A DNA stretch of 64,000 nucleotides from an uncultured Anaerolineales bacterium (GTDB lineage Bacteria > Chloroflexota > Anaerolineae > Anaerolineales > UBA6663). The notes under the pieces were generated by a model that had not been told where the DNA came from, ran no database searches, and worked only from the letters and a program-made list of their open reading frames with translations. Below are positions 53,193 through 60,581 of the stretch, piece after piece. Location: positions 161,587 to 225,586 of the forward strand of contig CALFZO010000053.1 of assembly GCA_937952305.1 (NCBI GenBank). Reading direction: 5' to 3'. A program made the position numbers and the translations under genes. The first letter of the stretch is position 1, and each line of letters opens with the position of its first letter.

Positions 53193-54449
53193 CTACGGCC
53201 AGAAGACGGTGGGCTCGCCGAGCAGGGCCACGTCGTCCAGGCGGGCCTGCCGCAGCGCCTCGAAGCGCGGCCGCATCTCGGCCAGCGAGTCGCCGCCGAG
53301 CTTCTCCAGCAGCGCATCGGCCAGGACGAAGCAGGCCATGGCCTCGCCGATGACGCCGGCGCGCGGCACGGCGCAGAAATCCGAGCGCTCGTACTCCACC
53401 GGCTTCGGCTGGCCGCTGGCCAGATCCACCGACGGGAGCGGCGTCAGCGTGGTGGCGATCGGCTTCATGGCGACGCGCAGGACGATGGGCTGGCCGGTGG
53501 TGATGCCGCCCTCCAGGCCGCCGGCGCGGTTGGTGGGGCGAGTGAGAGACGCTGGACGCCGGGCAGCCGACGAGCGCCGATCCGGCGGGAGTGAGCTTTC
53601 GTCCTCAGGCTTCGATCCTGCCTCCAACTTGATCGCGTCGTGCACTTGCGTCCCCGGCCGCCGCGCGTTCTCGAAGGCGTCGCCGATCTCGACGCCCTTC
53701 ATGGCGTGGATGCTGAGCATGGCCTGCGCCAGGCGGCCGGAGAGGCGCCGATCCCAATGCACGTGGCTGCCCAGGCCGGGCGGCACGCCCAGCGCCACCA
53801 CCTCGAACACGCCGCCGAGGGTGTCCCGGGCGCGCATCACGGCCTCCACTTCGGCGCGCATCGCGGCGCTGGCGGCCTCGTCCGGACACGCCATCTCGGA
53901 CGCGAGCGCGCGGTCTATCCGCGTCTCCAGCGGCACAGCGCTCAGATCGGCCCGCACGCCGCCGATCGCCACCACGTAACTGCCCACCTGGATGCCGAAC
54001 TCGGCCAACAGCTTGCGGCAGGCGGCGCCGGCGGCCACGCGCGCTGTCGTCTCGCGCGCCGAGGCCCGCTCCAGGCTCATGCGCAGGTCGGTGAGCGCGT
54101 ACTTGACCGCGCCGGTCAGGTCGGCGTGGCCGGGGCGGGGCACCGTCATGGGCGCCACCGCCTTGCCCTTCCACTTAGCGTGGTCGCGGTTGTCCACCTG
54201 AAGCGCCACCGGCGCGCCGATGGTGACGCCGGCCATGACGCCGCCCAGCACCGTAACGGTGTCGCGCTCCAGCTTCATGCGCGGGCTGGCGCCCGGATAG
54301 GGCCGGCCGCTGGCGTTCAGGCCCTGGCGCCGCGCCAGGTCCGGGTTGATGTCTTCGGCTGAGAGCGGCAGCCCGGCCGGCAGGCCTTCTAGGATGGTGA
54401 CGACGGCCGGCCCGTGCGATTCGCCGGCGGTGAGAAAGCGCAGAGGCAT
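53193..54449 (-). CDS. aroC: Chorismate synthase
   Basis: The 418-residue FMN-dependent enzyme has GESHGPAVVTILEGLPAGLP and RPGHADLTGAVKY, and RTSARETTARVAAGA-like RASARETTARVAAGA. A 25-30-residue Pro/Ser/Arg-rich insertion lies before TNRAGGLEGGITTGQP, making it longer than the usual 360-400. It makes chorismate from EPSP. It lies 9 nt after aroE. Confidence 0.96.
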   Translation of the reverse strand: MPLRFLTAGESHGPAVVTILEGLPAGLPLSAEDINPDLARRQGLNASGRPYPGASPRMKLERDTVTVLGGVMAGVTIGAPVALQVDNRDHAKWKGKAVAPMTVPRPGHADLTGAVKYALTDLRMSLERASARETTARVAAGAACRKLLAEFGIQVGSYVVAIGGVRADLSAVPLETRIDRALASEMACPDEAASAAMRAEVEAVMRARDTLGGVFEVVALGVPPGLGSHVHWDRRLSGRLAQAMLSIHAMKGVEIGDAFENARRPGTQVHDAIKLEAGSKPEDESSLPPDRRSSAARRPASLTRPTNRAGGLEGGITTGQPIVLRVAMKPIATTLTPLPSVDLASGQPKPVEYERSDFCAVPRAGVIGEAMACFVLADALLEKLGGDSLAEMRPRFEALRQARLDDVALLGEPTVFWP

Positions 54450-54458
54450 GTCAGTCTC

Positions 54459-55331
54459 CTATCCCCTCGACTCCCCGCCCGCCTGCTCCGCCGCTGGGGA
54501 GCTAGAGGCCGGCGGAGATTGGAGGGCGCGCTCGGCCGCCGCCCGCATCAACGCGCGCGGCGCGGTCTGGCCGGTCCACAGTTCCAGGGCCAAAGCCCCC
54601 TGCTCCACGAGCATGCCCAGACCGGTGGCGGCGCGCAGACCAGCGTGCCGGGCCTGCCGCGTGAAGCGGGTCTCGGCCGGGTTGTAAATCAGGTCGTAGG
54701 CGAAAGCGCCCGGCGGCCAGGGCACGGCCTCCGGCCAGGGCGAGGGGTCAGCCGGCCGCAGGCCGAGCGGCGTACAGTTGACGATCACGGCGCAGTCCGC
54801 GGCCGCCATCCGCACTCCGGCCTCGTCCAACGCGAAAGCCTGCAGCGGCCCCACCGCCCGCAGCGCCTCGACCTGCTCGGGACGGCGCGCGGCCACCCGG
54901 GCCTCAGCGCCGACGGCCGCGCAAGCCGCCACGGCCGCCCGCGCCGCCCCGCCGGCGCCCAGGATCAGGGCCGGCCGGCCGGTGAGGTCGACCTCCAGCG
55001 CATACAGATCGGCCAGCAGCCCGGCCGCGTCGGTGTTGTGGCCCAGCAGGCGGCCGTCTTGCTTGAACAGCGTGTTGGCGGCGCCGATCCCGGCCGCGGT
55101 CGGCGTCAGCGCATCCAGGTGCGGCAACACCGCTTCTTTGTAAGGGACAGTGACGTTGGCGCCGGCCCAGTCCGCGCCGCGCAGTTGCGCCACGGCCTCG
55201 GCCAGGAGCTCGGCCGGGACCGGCCAGGCCGCGTAATGCCAGCCCAGCAGGCCGAGGGCGGCCAGCGCCGCGTTGTGCATGACTGGCGACAGGGTGTGGG
55301 CGAGAGGATAACCGAGGACGGCGAGGCGCAT
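54459..55331 (-). CDS. aroE: Shikimate dehydrogenase
   Basis: The 290-residue enzyme has LGYPLAHTLSPVMHNAAL, ANVTVPYKEAVLPHLD (catalytic Lys), ILGAGGAARAAVAAC (NADP fold) and GMLVEQGALALELWTG. It reduces dehydroshikimate to shikimate. A Pro/Ser-rich tail extends past the fold. ATG 55331 is chosen over the long antisense-frame extension; it lies 14 nt after aroA. Confidence 0.95.
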   Translation of the reverse strand: MRLAVLGYPLAHTLSPVMHNAALAALGLLGWHYAAWPVPAELLAEAVAQLRGADWAGANVTVPYKEAVLPHLDALTPTAAGIGAANTLFKQDGRLLGHNTDAAGLLADLYALEVDLTGRPALILGAGGAARAAVAACAAVGAEARVAARRPEQVEALRAVGPLQAFALDEAGVRMAAADCAVIVNCTPLGLRPADPSPWPEAVPWPPGAFAYDLIYNPAETRFTRQARHAGLRAATGLGMLVEQGALALELWTGQTAPRALMRAAAERALQSPPASSSPAAEQAGGESRG

Positions 55332-55345
55332 GGCGGCAAGCGCGG

Positions 55346-56638
55346 TCAGGGCCGCAGCGACTCCAGGACCGCGAAGTAATCGGGGAAAGTCTTGGCGACG
55401 CAACCGGGGTCTTCGATTTCGACGCCCGGCGCGCGCAGGCCGACGAGCGCGAACGCCATCGCCATCCGATGATCGTTGTACGTGCGGATGCGGGCCGGCC
55501 GGAGCGCGGCCGCCGGCTGAATGGTCAGGCCGTCCGGGTGTTCTTGCACGGCCACGCCCAGGCGCGCCAGCTCGGCGCACATCGCGGCCACGCGGTCGGT
55601 CTCCTTAACGCGGGCCGAGGCGATGCCGCGGATCGTCGTCGGCGTGGCCGCGAACGGCGCGAGGGCGGCCAGCGTCTGGGCCGTGTCCGGGATATCGCAC
55701 AAGTCCACGTCCACGCCCTGCAACGGCCGGCCGGCCTCGGCGTGGACGGCGATCCACTCCGGGCCCGCCTCCACCCAACAACCCATCCGCGCCAGCACAT
55801 CCAGGAAGGCCACATCGCCCTGGCGCGAGCGGCGCGAGATATGCTCGACGCGCACCGTCCCGCCGCACACAGCCGGCGCCGCGAAGAAGTAGGAGGCGGC
55901 CGAAGCGTCGCTCTCGATGGCGTACTCGGGCAGCGCGCGGTAACCGGCGGGCGTCACCCGGAAGCAGGCGTAGCCGTCGCGCTCCACGCCCACGCCGAAA
56001 TCGGCCATCACGGCCACGGTCATGTCCACGTACGGGCGCGAGTTGAGGCGGCCGGCCACGGTCAACTCGACCGGCTGGTGAGCGTACGGCGCCGCCATGA
56101 GCAGGCCGCTCAGGAACTGGCTGCTGACGTCGCCGGCCACGCGCGCCGCGCCGCCCGGCAGGCCGCGCGCCGTCACGCGCACGGGCGGGCAGCCGCTGGG
56201 GCTGGCCACGTCGGCGCCGAGCTGGCGCAGCGCGTCCAGCAAGTCCGCCAGCGGGCGCTCGCGCATGCGCGCGTCGCCGTCCAGCACGTAGTCGCCGTGG
56301 CCCAGCGTCAACAGCGCCGTCAAGAAGCGCGCGGCCGTGCCGGCGTTGCCGACGAATAGTTCGGCCCGCGCGGCCGGGATCTGGCCGGCGCGGCCGAGCA
56401 CGGTCAGCGCACCGTCGGTCTGGGTCTGGACGTCGAAACCGAGGCGGACCAGCGACTCGACGAAGCGGCGCGAGTCATCCGAAGCGAGGGCGTTGGTGAG
56501 GGTGGTGCGGCCGTCGGCCAGGGCCGCCACCATCAAGGCGCGGTTGGTCAGGCTTTTGGAGCCGGGCACGCGCACGCGGGCGTGGAGCGGCGCCATCACC
56601 GGCGCGACGGCATAGGGCGCGGACGCGGCGGCCCCCAT
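55346..56638 (-). CDS. aroA: 5-enolpyruvylshikimate-3-phosphate synthase
   Basis: The 430-residue enzyme has PGSKSLTNRALMVAALADG, GNAGTAARFLTALL, RVKETDRVAAMCAEL and TYNDHRMAMAFAL, all expected of AroA. The GNAGTA site matters for glyphosate response; class cannot be set by eye. ATG 56638 overlaps the tyrA stop (TGATG). Confidence 0.96.
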   Translation of the reverse strand: MGAAASAPYAVAPVMAPLHARVRVPGSKSLTNRALMVAALADGRTTLTNALASDDSRRFVESLVRLGFDVQTQTDGALTVLGRAGQIPAARAELFVGNAGTAARFLTALLTLGHGDYVLDGDARMRERPLADLLDALRQLGADVASPSGCPPVRVTARGLPGGAARVAGDVSSQFLSGLLMAAPYAHQPVELTVAGRLNSRPYVDMTVAVMADFGVGVERDGYACFRVTPAGYRALPEYAIESDASAASYFFAAPAVCGGTVRVEHISRRSRQGDVAFLDVLARMGCWVEAGPEWIAVHAEAGRPLQGVDVDLCDIPDTAQTLAALAPFAATPTTIRGIASARVKETDRVAAMCAELARLGVAVQEHPDGLTIQPAAALRPARIRTYNDHRMAMAFALVGLRAPGVEIEDPGCVAKTFPDYFAVLESLRP

Positions 56639-57516
56639 CAACCCTTGAAGAGCTCGGCGCGCTTGGCCTGGGCCGGCGCCAGGGCGGCGCGGATGGTGGC
56701 GGCGTCGCCGCTTTCGACGGCGGCCGTCAGCGCCGCCAGCTCGCGCTGGTAGGTGCCCAGCGCCTCGAGCAGGGGCGCGCGGTTGGTGAGCACGATGTCG
56801 GTCATCATGGCCAGGTCGCTGGCCGCCAGCCGCGAGGTGTCGCGGAAGCCGGCCGCCGCCAGCTGCCAGACCTGCGGGTCATTCTGGGACAGGGCCGCGC
56901 GCATCAGGGCCACGGCGACGGTGTAGGGCAAGTGGCTGACCAGGGCGGCCAGGGCGTCGTGTCTTTCGGCGGGCAACATGACGGGGTGGGCTCCTATCGC
57001 GGCCACCAGCTCATACGCCAGCGCCAGCGCGCGGACGGAAATGTAGCCGGGCGGCGTCAACACGAACAGCTTGTCCCGGTAGAGCGCGGCCTCGGCCTCG
57101 GCCAGGCCGCCGCGCTCCTTGCCGCACATCGGGTGGCCGCCCACCGGCTCGAAACGCGGCGGCAGGTTGGTCATGGCGCGCGTGATCTGGACCTTGGTCG
57201 AGCCCAGGTCCAGCACCACCGTCTGGCGCGGCGGATAGAACTTGGCCTCGGCCAGCGCCTCCAGGTGCGTCAGGATGGTGCGCACCGGCGTGGCCAGGAT
57301 CAGCAAATCACAGTCGTGGGCGGTGTCGAACGGGGCGACGCGGTCGATCAGGCCGCGCCCCAGGGCGGCCTCCAGCGCCGCCGGATCCGTGTCCACGCCG
57401 ACGATGGCGCGGCAGGCGTTGGCGCTGCGCAGGGCCAACGCCAGCGAGCCGCCCATCAGGCCGAGGCCGACGATGGCGACTTCGCTGCGGGCGAGACTAA
57501 AAGGCGCGTCCTTCAT
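56638..57516 (-). CDS. tyrA: Prephenate/arogenate dehydrogenase
   Basis: The 292-residue enzyme has an NAD fold (VGLGLMGGSLALAL), VLDLGSTKVQITRAM and GGHPMCGKERGG, followed by the helical dimerisation domain. It oxidises prephenate (or arogenate) to the tyrosine precursor. No ACT domain is fused, so feedback control would rest on the enzyme core or on the operon's Phe/Tyr attenuator. It is coupled to aroA by a 1-nt overlap. Confidence 0.95.
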   Translation of the reverse strand: MKDAPFSLARSEVAIVGLGLMGGSLALALRSANACRAIVGVDTDPAALEAALGRGLIDRVAPFDTAHDCDLLILATPVRTILTHLEALAEAKFYPPRQTVVLDLGSTKVQITRAMTNLPPRFEPVGGHPMCGKERGGLAEAEAALYRDKLFVLTPPGYISVRALALAYELVAAIGAHPVMLPAERHDALAALVSHLPYTVAVALMRAALSQNDPQVWQLAAAGFRDTSRLAASDLAMMTDIVLTNRAPLLEALGTYQRELAALTAAVESGDAATIRAALAPAQAKRAELFKG

Positions 57517-57607
57517 GGCGGGTCGAAGCGGGCGAATAGGGCCTGGGCGAAGGCCGACGCCGCATTATACGCCAAACCCCCGCCGGGAATCGACTCGCCG
57601 CCGCCCC

Positions 57608-58621
57608 TCAACACTCGCGCTCGACCGCGGCCGCGATCTTGCGCACCTCCCGCACCAGGTGCGCGAATTTCTCGGGTTTCAACGACTGCGCGCCGTCCGA
57701 GAGCGCCTGGCTGGGGTCGGGATGGACCTCCACGATCAGGCCGTCGGCGCCGGCCGCGATGGCGGCCTTGGCGATGGCGACGACGTACTCCCACTTGCCG
57801 GTGCTGTGGCTGGGGTCCAGCAGCACGGGCAGGTGCGTCAACTGCTTGAGGACCGGCACGGCGTTGATGTCGGTGGTGTTGCGCGTGTACTTCTCGAAGG
57901 TGCGGATGCCGCGCTCGCACAGGATCACGCGCTGGTTGCCCTGCGCCAGGACATACTCGGCCGACATCAGCAGCTCTTCGATGGTGGACATCATGCCGCG
58001 CTTGAGCAGCACTGGCCGGCCGGATTGGCCGACGGTGTTGAGCAAGGCGTAGTTCTGCATGTTGCGCGCGCCGATCTGGATCACGTCGGCGTAACGCGCC
58101 ACCAGCTTCACCTGTTCCTCGGACATCGCCTCGGTCACGATCGGCAGCCCGGTCATGTTGCGGGCCTCAGCCAGGAGCTGCAGGCCCTCCTCGCCCATCC
58201 CCTGGAAGCTGTAGGGCGAAGTGCGCGGCTTGAAGGCGCCGCCGCGCAGCGCCGAGGCGCCGGCCTCCTTCACGGCGATGGCGGTTTCGAGAATCTGGGT
58301 CCGGCTCTCCACCGAGCACGGCCCGGCGATGATGGCCAGGCGCTTCCCGCCCACCTTGAGGCCGTCCAGCGGCACGTGCGTGTCCGGCGGGTGCATGTCG
58401 CGCGAGGCCAGCTTGAAAGGCTTGAGGATCGGCACGATCCGCTCGACGCCGTCCACGACCTCAAACTGGTCGGCGTCAATCGGCCGGTCGTCGCCGATGA
58501 CGCCGATGATGGTGCGCTCTTCCCCCTGGGACAGGTGGACGCGATAGCCCCGCCCCTCCACCTTGGACACGACGGCCGCGATCTGCTCGGCCGAGGCGCG
58601 CGGCTGCATGATGATGATCAT
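57608..58621 (-). CDS. DAHP synthase (type I-beta) with N-terminal ferredoxin-like domain, copy 2
   Basis: The 337-residue enzyme has an N-terminal regulatory-type segment (about 1-70, MIIIMQPRASAEQIAAVV) and the catalytic barrel (AIIAGPCSVESRTQIL, KPRTSPYSFQGMGEEGLQLL, LDPSHSTGKWEYV). In Thermotoga DAHP synthase this N-domain binds Phe/Tyr for feedback inhibition. It is a tandem paralogue of the next gene, about three-quarters identical by eye. The gap between them is 63 nt. Confidence 0.95.
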   Translation of the reverse strand: MIIIMQPRASAEQIAAVVSKVEGRGYRVHLSQGEERTIIGVIGDDRPIDADQFEVVDGVERIVPILKPFKLASRDMHPPDTHVPLDGLKVGGKRLAIIAGPCSVESRTQILETAIAVKEAGASALRGGAFKPRTSPYSFQGMGEEGLQLLAEARNMTGLPIVTEAMSEEQVKLVARYADVIQIGARNMQNYALLNTVGQSGRPVLLKRGMMSTIEELLMSAEYVLAQGNQRVILCERGIRTFEKYTRNTTDINAVPVLKQLTHLPVLLDPSHSTGKWEYVVAIAKAAIAAGADGLIVEVHPDPSQALSDGAQSLKPEKFAHLVREVRKIAAAVEREC

Positions 58622-58684
58622 GAAAGCTTCCCTCCCGCTGGATCAGCTTGAACCAAGGACTCGGACACAACGCCCGGGCGGACG

Positions 58685-59695
58685 TCAGCTCCGGCCGATG
58701 GCCTCGGCCACCCGCCGGCACTCGGCCACCAGCTGCGCGAACTTCTCCGGCTTCAAGGACTGCGCGCCGTCCGAGAGCGCCTGGCTGGGATCGGGATGAA
58801 CCTCCACGATCAGGCCATCGGCGCCGGCCGCCACGCCGGCGCGCGCCACGGCCGCCACATACTCCCACTTGCCGGTGCTGTGGCTGGGGTCCAGGACGAC
58901 GGGCAAATGGGTGAGCTGCTTGATGACCGGGACAGCGTTGATGTCGGTGGTGTTGCGCGTGTACTTCTCGAAAGTGCGGATGCCGCGCTCGCACAGGATC
59001 ACGCGCTGGTTGCCGCCGGCCAGGACATACTCGGCCGACATCAGCAGCTCCTCGATGGTGGACATCATGCCGCGCTTGAGCAGAACCGGCTTGTCGATCT
59101 TGCCCACCGCCCGCAGCAGGTCGTAGTTCTGCATGTTGCGCGCGCCGATCTGGATCACGTCGGCGTAACGCGCCACCAGCGGCACCTGCTCCGGCGACAT
59201 GGCCTCGGTGACCACCGGCAGGCCGGTGGCGGCGCGGGCCTCGGCCAGGTACTGCAGGCCCTCCTCGCCCAGACCCTGGAAGCTGTAGGGCGAGGTGCGC
59301 GGCTTGAAGGCGCCGCCGCGCAAGGCCGTGGCGCCGGCCTCCTTGACGGCCTGGGCGGCCTCGAGGATCTGCGTCCGGCCTTCCACCGAGCAGGGTCCGG
59401 CGATGACGGCGATCCGCGGCCCGCCCAGGGGCGTGCCGTTGAGCGGCACGTGCGTGTCCATCGGATGCATGTCGCGCGAGGCCAGCTTGAAGGGCTTGAG
59501 CACCGGCATGGTCTTGTCCACGCCGTCCAGCGTCTCGAACTGGGTCCGGTCGATCGGCCGGTCGTCGCCGATGACGCCGATGATGGTGCGTTCCTCGCCC
59601 CGGATCAGGCTGGTGCGGTAGCCGGCCGCCTCCACCCGGGCGACGACGGCCGCGATCTGGGCGGCGCTGGCGTGGTGCTGCATGACGATGATCAT
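58685..59695 (-). CDS. DAHP synthase (type I-beta) with N-terminal ferredoxin-like domain, copy 1
   Basis: The 336-residue enzyme has the same layout as its neighbour: MIIVMQHHASAAQIAAVV N-domain, VIAGPCSVEGRTQILEA, SPYSFQGLGEEGLQYL and DPSHSTGKWEYVAA. It condenses PEP and erythrose-4-phosphate in the first shikimate step. Differences concentrate in the N-domain and a few loops, so the two copies may have different Phe or Tyr sensitivity; inference. It lies 12 nt after the chorismate mutase gene. Confidence 0.95.
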   Translation of the reverse strand: MIIVMQHHASAAQIAAVVARVEAAGYRTSLIRGEERTIIGVIGDDRPIDRTQFETLDGVDKTMPVLKPFKLASRDMHPMDTHVPLNGTPLGGPRIAVIAGPCSVEGRTQILEAAQAVKEAGATALRGGAFKPRTSPYSFQGLGEEGLQYLAEARAATGLPVVTEAMSPEQVPLVARYADVIQIGARNMQNYDLLRAVGKIDKPVLLKRGMMSTIEELLMSAEYVLAGGNQRVILCERGIRTFEKYTRNTTDINAVPVIKQLTHLPVVLDPSHSTGKWEYVAAVARAGVAAGADGLIVEVHPDPSQALSDGAQSLKPEKFAQLVAECRRVAEAIGRS

Positions 59696-59707
59696 GAGGC
59701 GGTCTCC

Positions 59708-60094
59708 TTAGCTCAGGCCGCGGCCATTGGCGGAACCGGCCCGGTCGGGCCGCAGCTGCGCCGCCGCGTGCAGATAAACGTGGCAAACCTGGTCCGGGCG
59801 GCGGTCGGTGTTCCAATGGATCAGGACGCGGATGCACAGCGGCAGGCCGCCCGGCACTGCCATCTCGTGCGCGCACAGCAGGGCCGTGTCGGTCCAGCCC
59901 AGCTGGCGCGCGGCCAGGGCCGGATACTCGGCCGTCAGGTCGGCCGTCGTCGTGAAAAAGATGCTGGCGATATCGGCCGGATCAAACGCATTGGCCTCCC
60001 GCAGCGCCTGCAGCAGTTCGCGCGTCGCCGAACCGATCGCGTCCGGCGTGTTGGCCGCCGCCACCGTGGCCCCCCGGATTCCGCGCATTGGCAT
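59708..60094 (-). CDS. aroH: AroH-class chorismate mutase
   Basis: The 128-residue protein matches the Bacillus AroH fold: RGIRGATVAAANTPDAI (Arg7), CAHEMAVPGGLPLCIRVLI (Glu78, Arg90 equivalents) and HVYLHAAAQLRPD (Tyr108). It converts chorismate to prephenate. As first gene of the operon it lies just past the Phe/Tyr attenuator; GGAGG is 9 nt before the ATG. Confidence 0.95.
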   Translation of the reverse strand: MPMRGIRGATVAAANTPDAIGSATRELLQALREANAFDPADIASIFFTTTADLTAEYPALAARQLGWTDTALLCAHEMAVPGGLPLCIRVLIHWNTDRRPDQVCHVYLHAAAQLRPDRAGSANGRGLS

Positions 60095-60144
60095 AGCTGT
60101 CCGCCTCCGTCCTCTCGGCCGCCCGGCCGGTCGGGTGCAAAAAA

Positions 60145-60171
60145 AACCGCGAAGCCGGTTGCTTCGCGGTT
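60145..60171 (-). terminator. Attenuator terminator before the aro operon
   Basis: On the minus strand an 11-bp perfect stem (60171-60161 with 60155-60145), 5-nt loop and eight T residues. It lies between the Phe/Tyr leader ORF and aroH. Its 5' arm pairs alternatively with 60203-60218. Confidence 0.9.
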
Positions 60172-60200
60172 CAGAGTGCCTGGTCTTGAGCGGCTTCTAC

Positions 60201-60275
60201 TCAAACGCGTGCAACGGCTGAGGTGCAGCCGGTAAAGTAGAACGCGTAATAATAGAAGCGCAGGCTGGGTGGCAT
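60201..60275 (-). CDS. Phe/Tyr leader peptide (aro operon attenuator)
   Basis: This 24-codon ORF reads MPPSLRFYYYAFYFTGCT and ends SAVARV. It holds three Phe and four Tyr in residues 7-14. It starts 7 nt after an extended -10 with no Shine-Dalgarno, so it should be leaderless. The last codons (60203-60218) can pair with the terminator's 5' arm and loop (60154-60171). A ribosome reaching the stop would cover this segment and allow termination; one stalled at Phe/Tyr codons would expose it and block the terminator. It controls aroH through aroKB. Confidence 0.88.
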   Translation of the reverse strand: MPPSLRFYYYAFYFTGCTSAVARV

Positions 60276-60282
60276 TGGCGAT

Positions 60283-60312
60283 ACGGTAGCACACTTCGGA
60301 CGGCCAAGTCAA
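60283..60312 (-). promoter_or_regulatory. Promoter of the aro operon leader
   Basis: TTGACT (60307-60312, minus strand), 18-nt spacer, TGC-TACCGT (hexamer 60283-60288), 7 nt before the leader AUG at 60275. Confidence 0.8.
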
Positions 60313-60377
60313 GCGCCGAGACCCGGATTTTCCACGGACCCAGCACTTTGCACAATTCCAACCGCCCTTATTTTCCG

Positions 60378-60406
60378 TTGACCTCGGCCGGTGCCCGTGC
60401 TAAACT
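60378..60406 (+). promoter_or_regulatory. Promoter of the aminotransferase leader
   Basis: TTGACC (60378-60383), 17-nt spacer, TGC-TAAACT (hexamer 60401-60406), 7 nt before the leader AUG at 60414. It is divergent from the aro promoter, about 65 nt apart. Confidence 0.82.
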
Positions 60407-60413
60407 TCACAAC

Positions 60414-60461
60414 ATGCTCTTCGGCCGCCACACTAATCGTCGCACGCCTTCACCACGTTAG
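60414..60461 (+). CDS. Arg-rich leader peptide before a class I/II aminotransferase
   Basis: This 15-codon ORF reads MLFGRHTNRRTPSPR and ends TAG; four of 15 residues are Arg (CGC, CGT, CGC, CGT), with one His and two Thr. Same architecture as the other two leaders: extended -10 exactly 7 nt upstream, no Shine-Dalgarno, terminator downstream. Bases 60423-60431 pair with 60471-60478 (one bulge). Segment 60461-60476 can pair imperfectly with 60496-60511, opening the terminator. The sensed amino acid is not certain; Arg is the best guess. Confidence 0.65.
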   Translation: MLFGRHTNRRTPSPR

Positions 60462-60499
60462 GGTGTGTCGGTGCGGCCTGCCAGTTGATGGACTCCCTG

Positions 60500-60525
60500 C
60501 CCCGGCAACCCTGCCGGGGTTTTTT
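60500..60525 (+). terminator. Attenuator terminator before the aminotransferase
   Basis: Stem CCCCGGCA/TGCCGGGG (60500-60507 with 60512-60519), 4-nt loop, six T residues, 57 nt before the aminotransferase ATG. Confidence 0.9.
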
Positions 60526-60581
60526 CTTGTCATGACCCCAGGGCCGGCCCGCGGCCGCTGGGCGCACTGAAAGGACCTGCC

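Noticed and set aside
59935..60312. 125-codon minus-strand ORF spanning the aro leader
   Set aside because: It overlaps aroH in another frame, while a short ORF in a different frame has the promoter spacing, aromatic codons and terminator expected of an attenuator.
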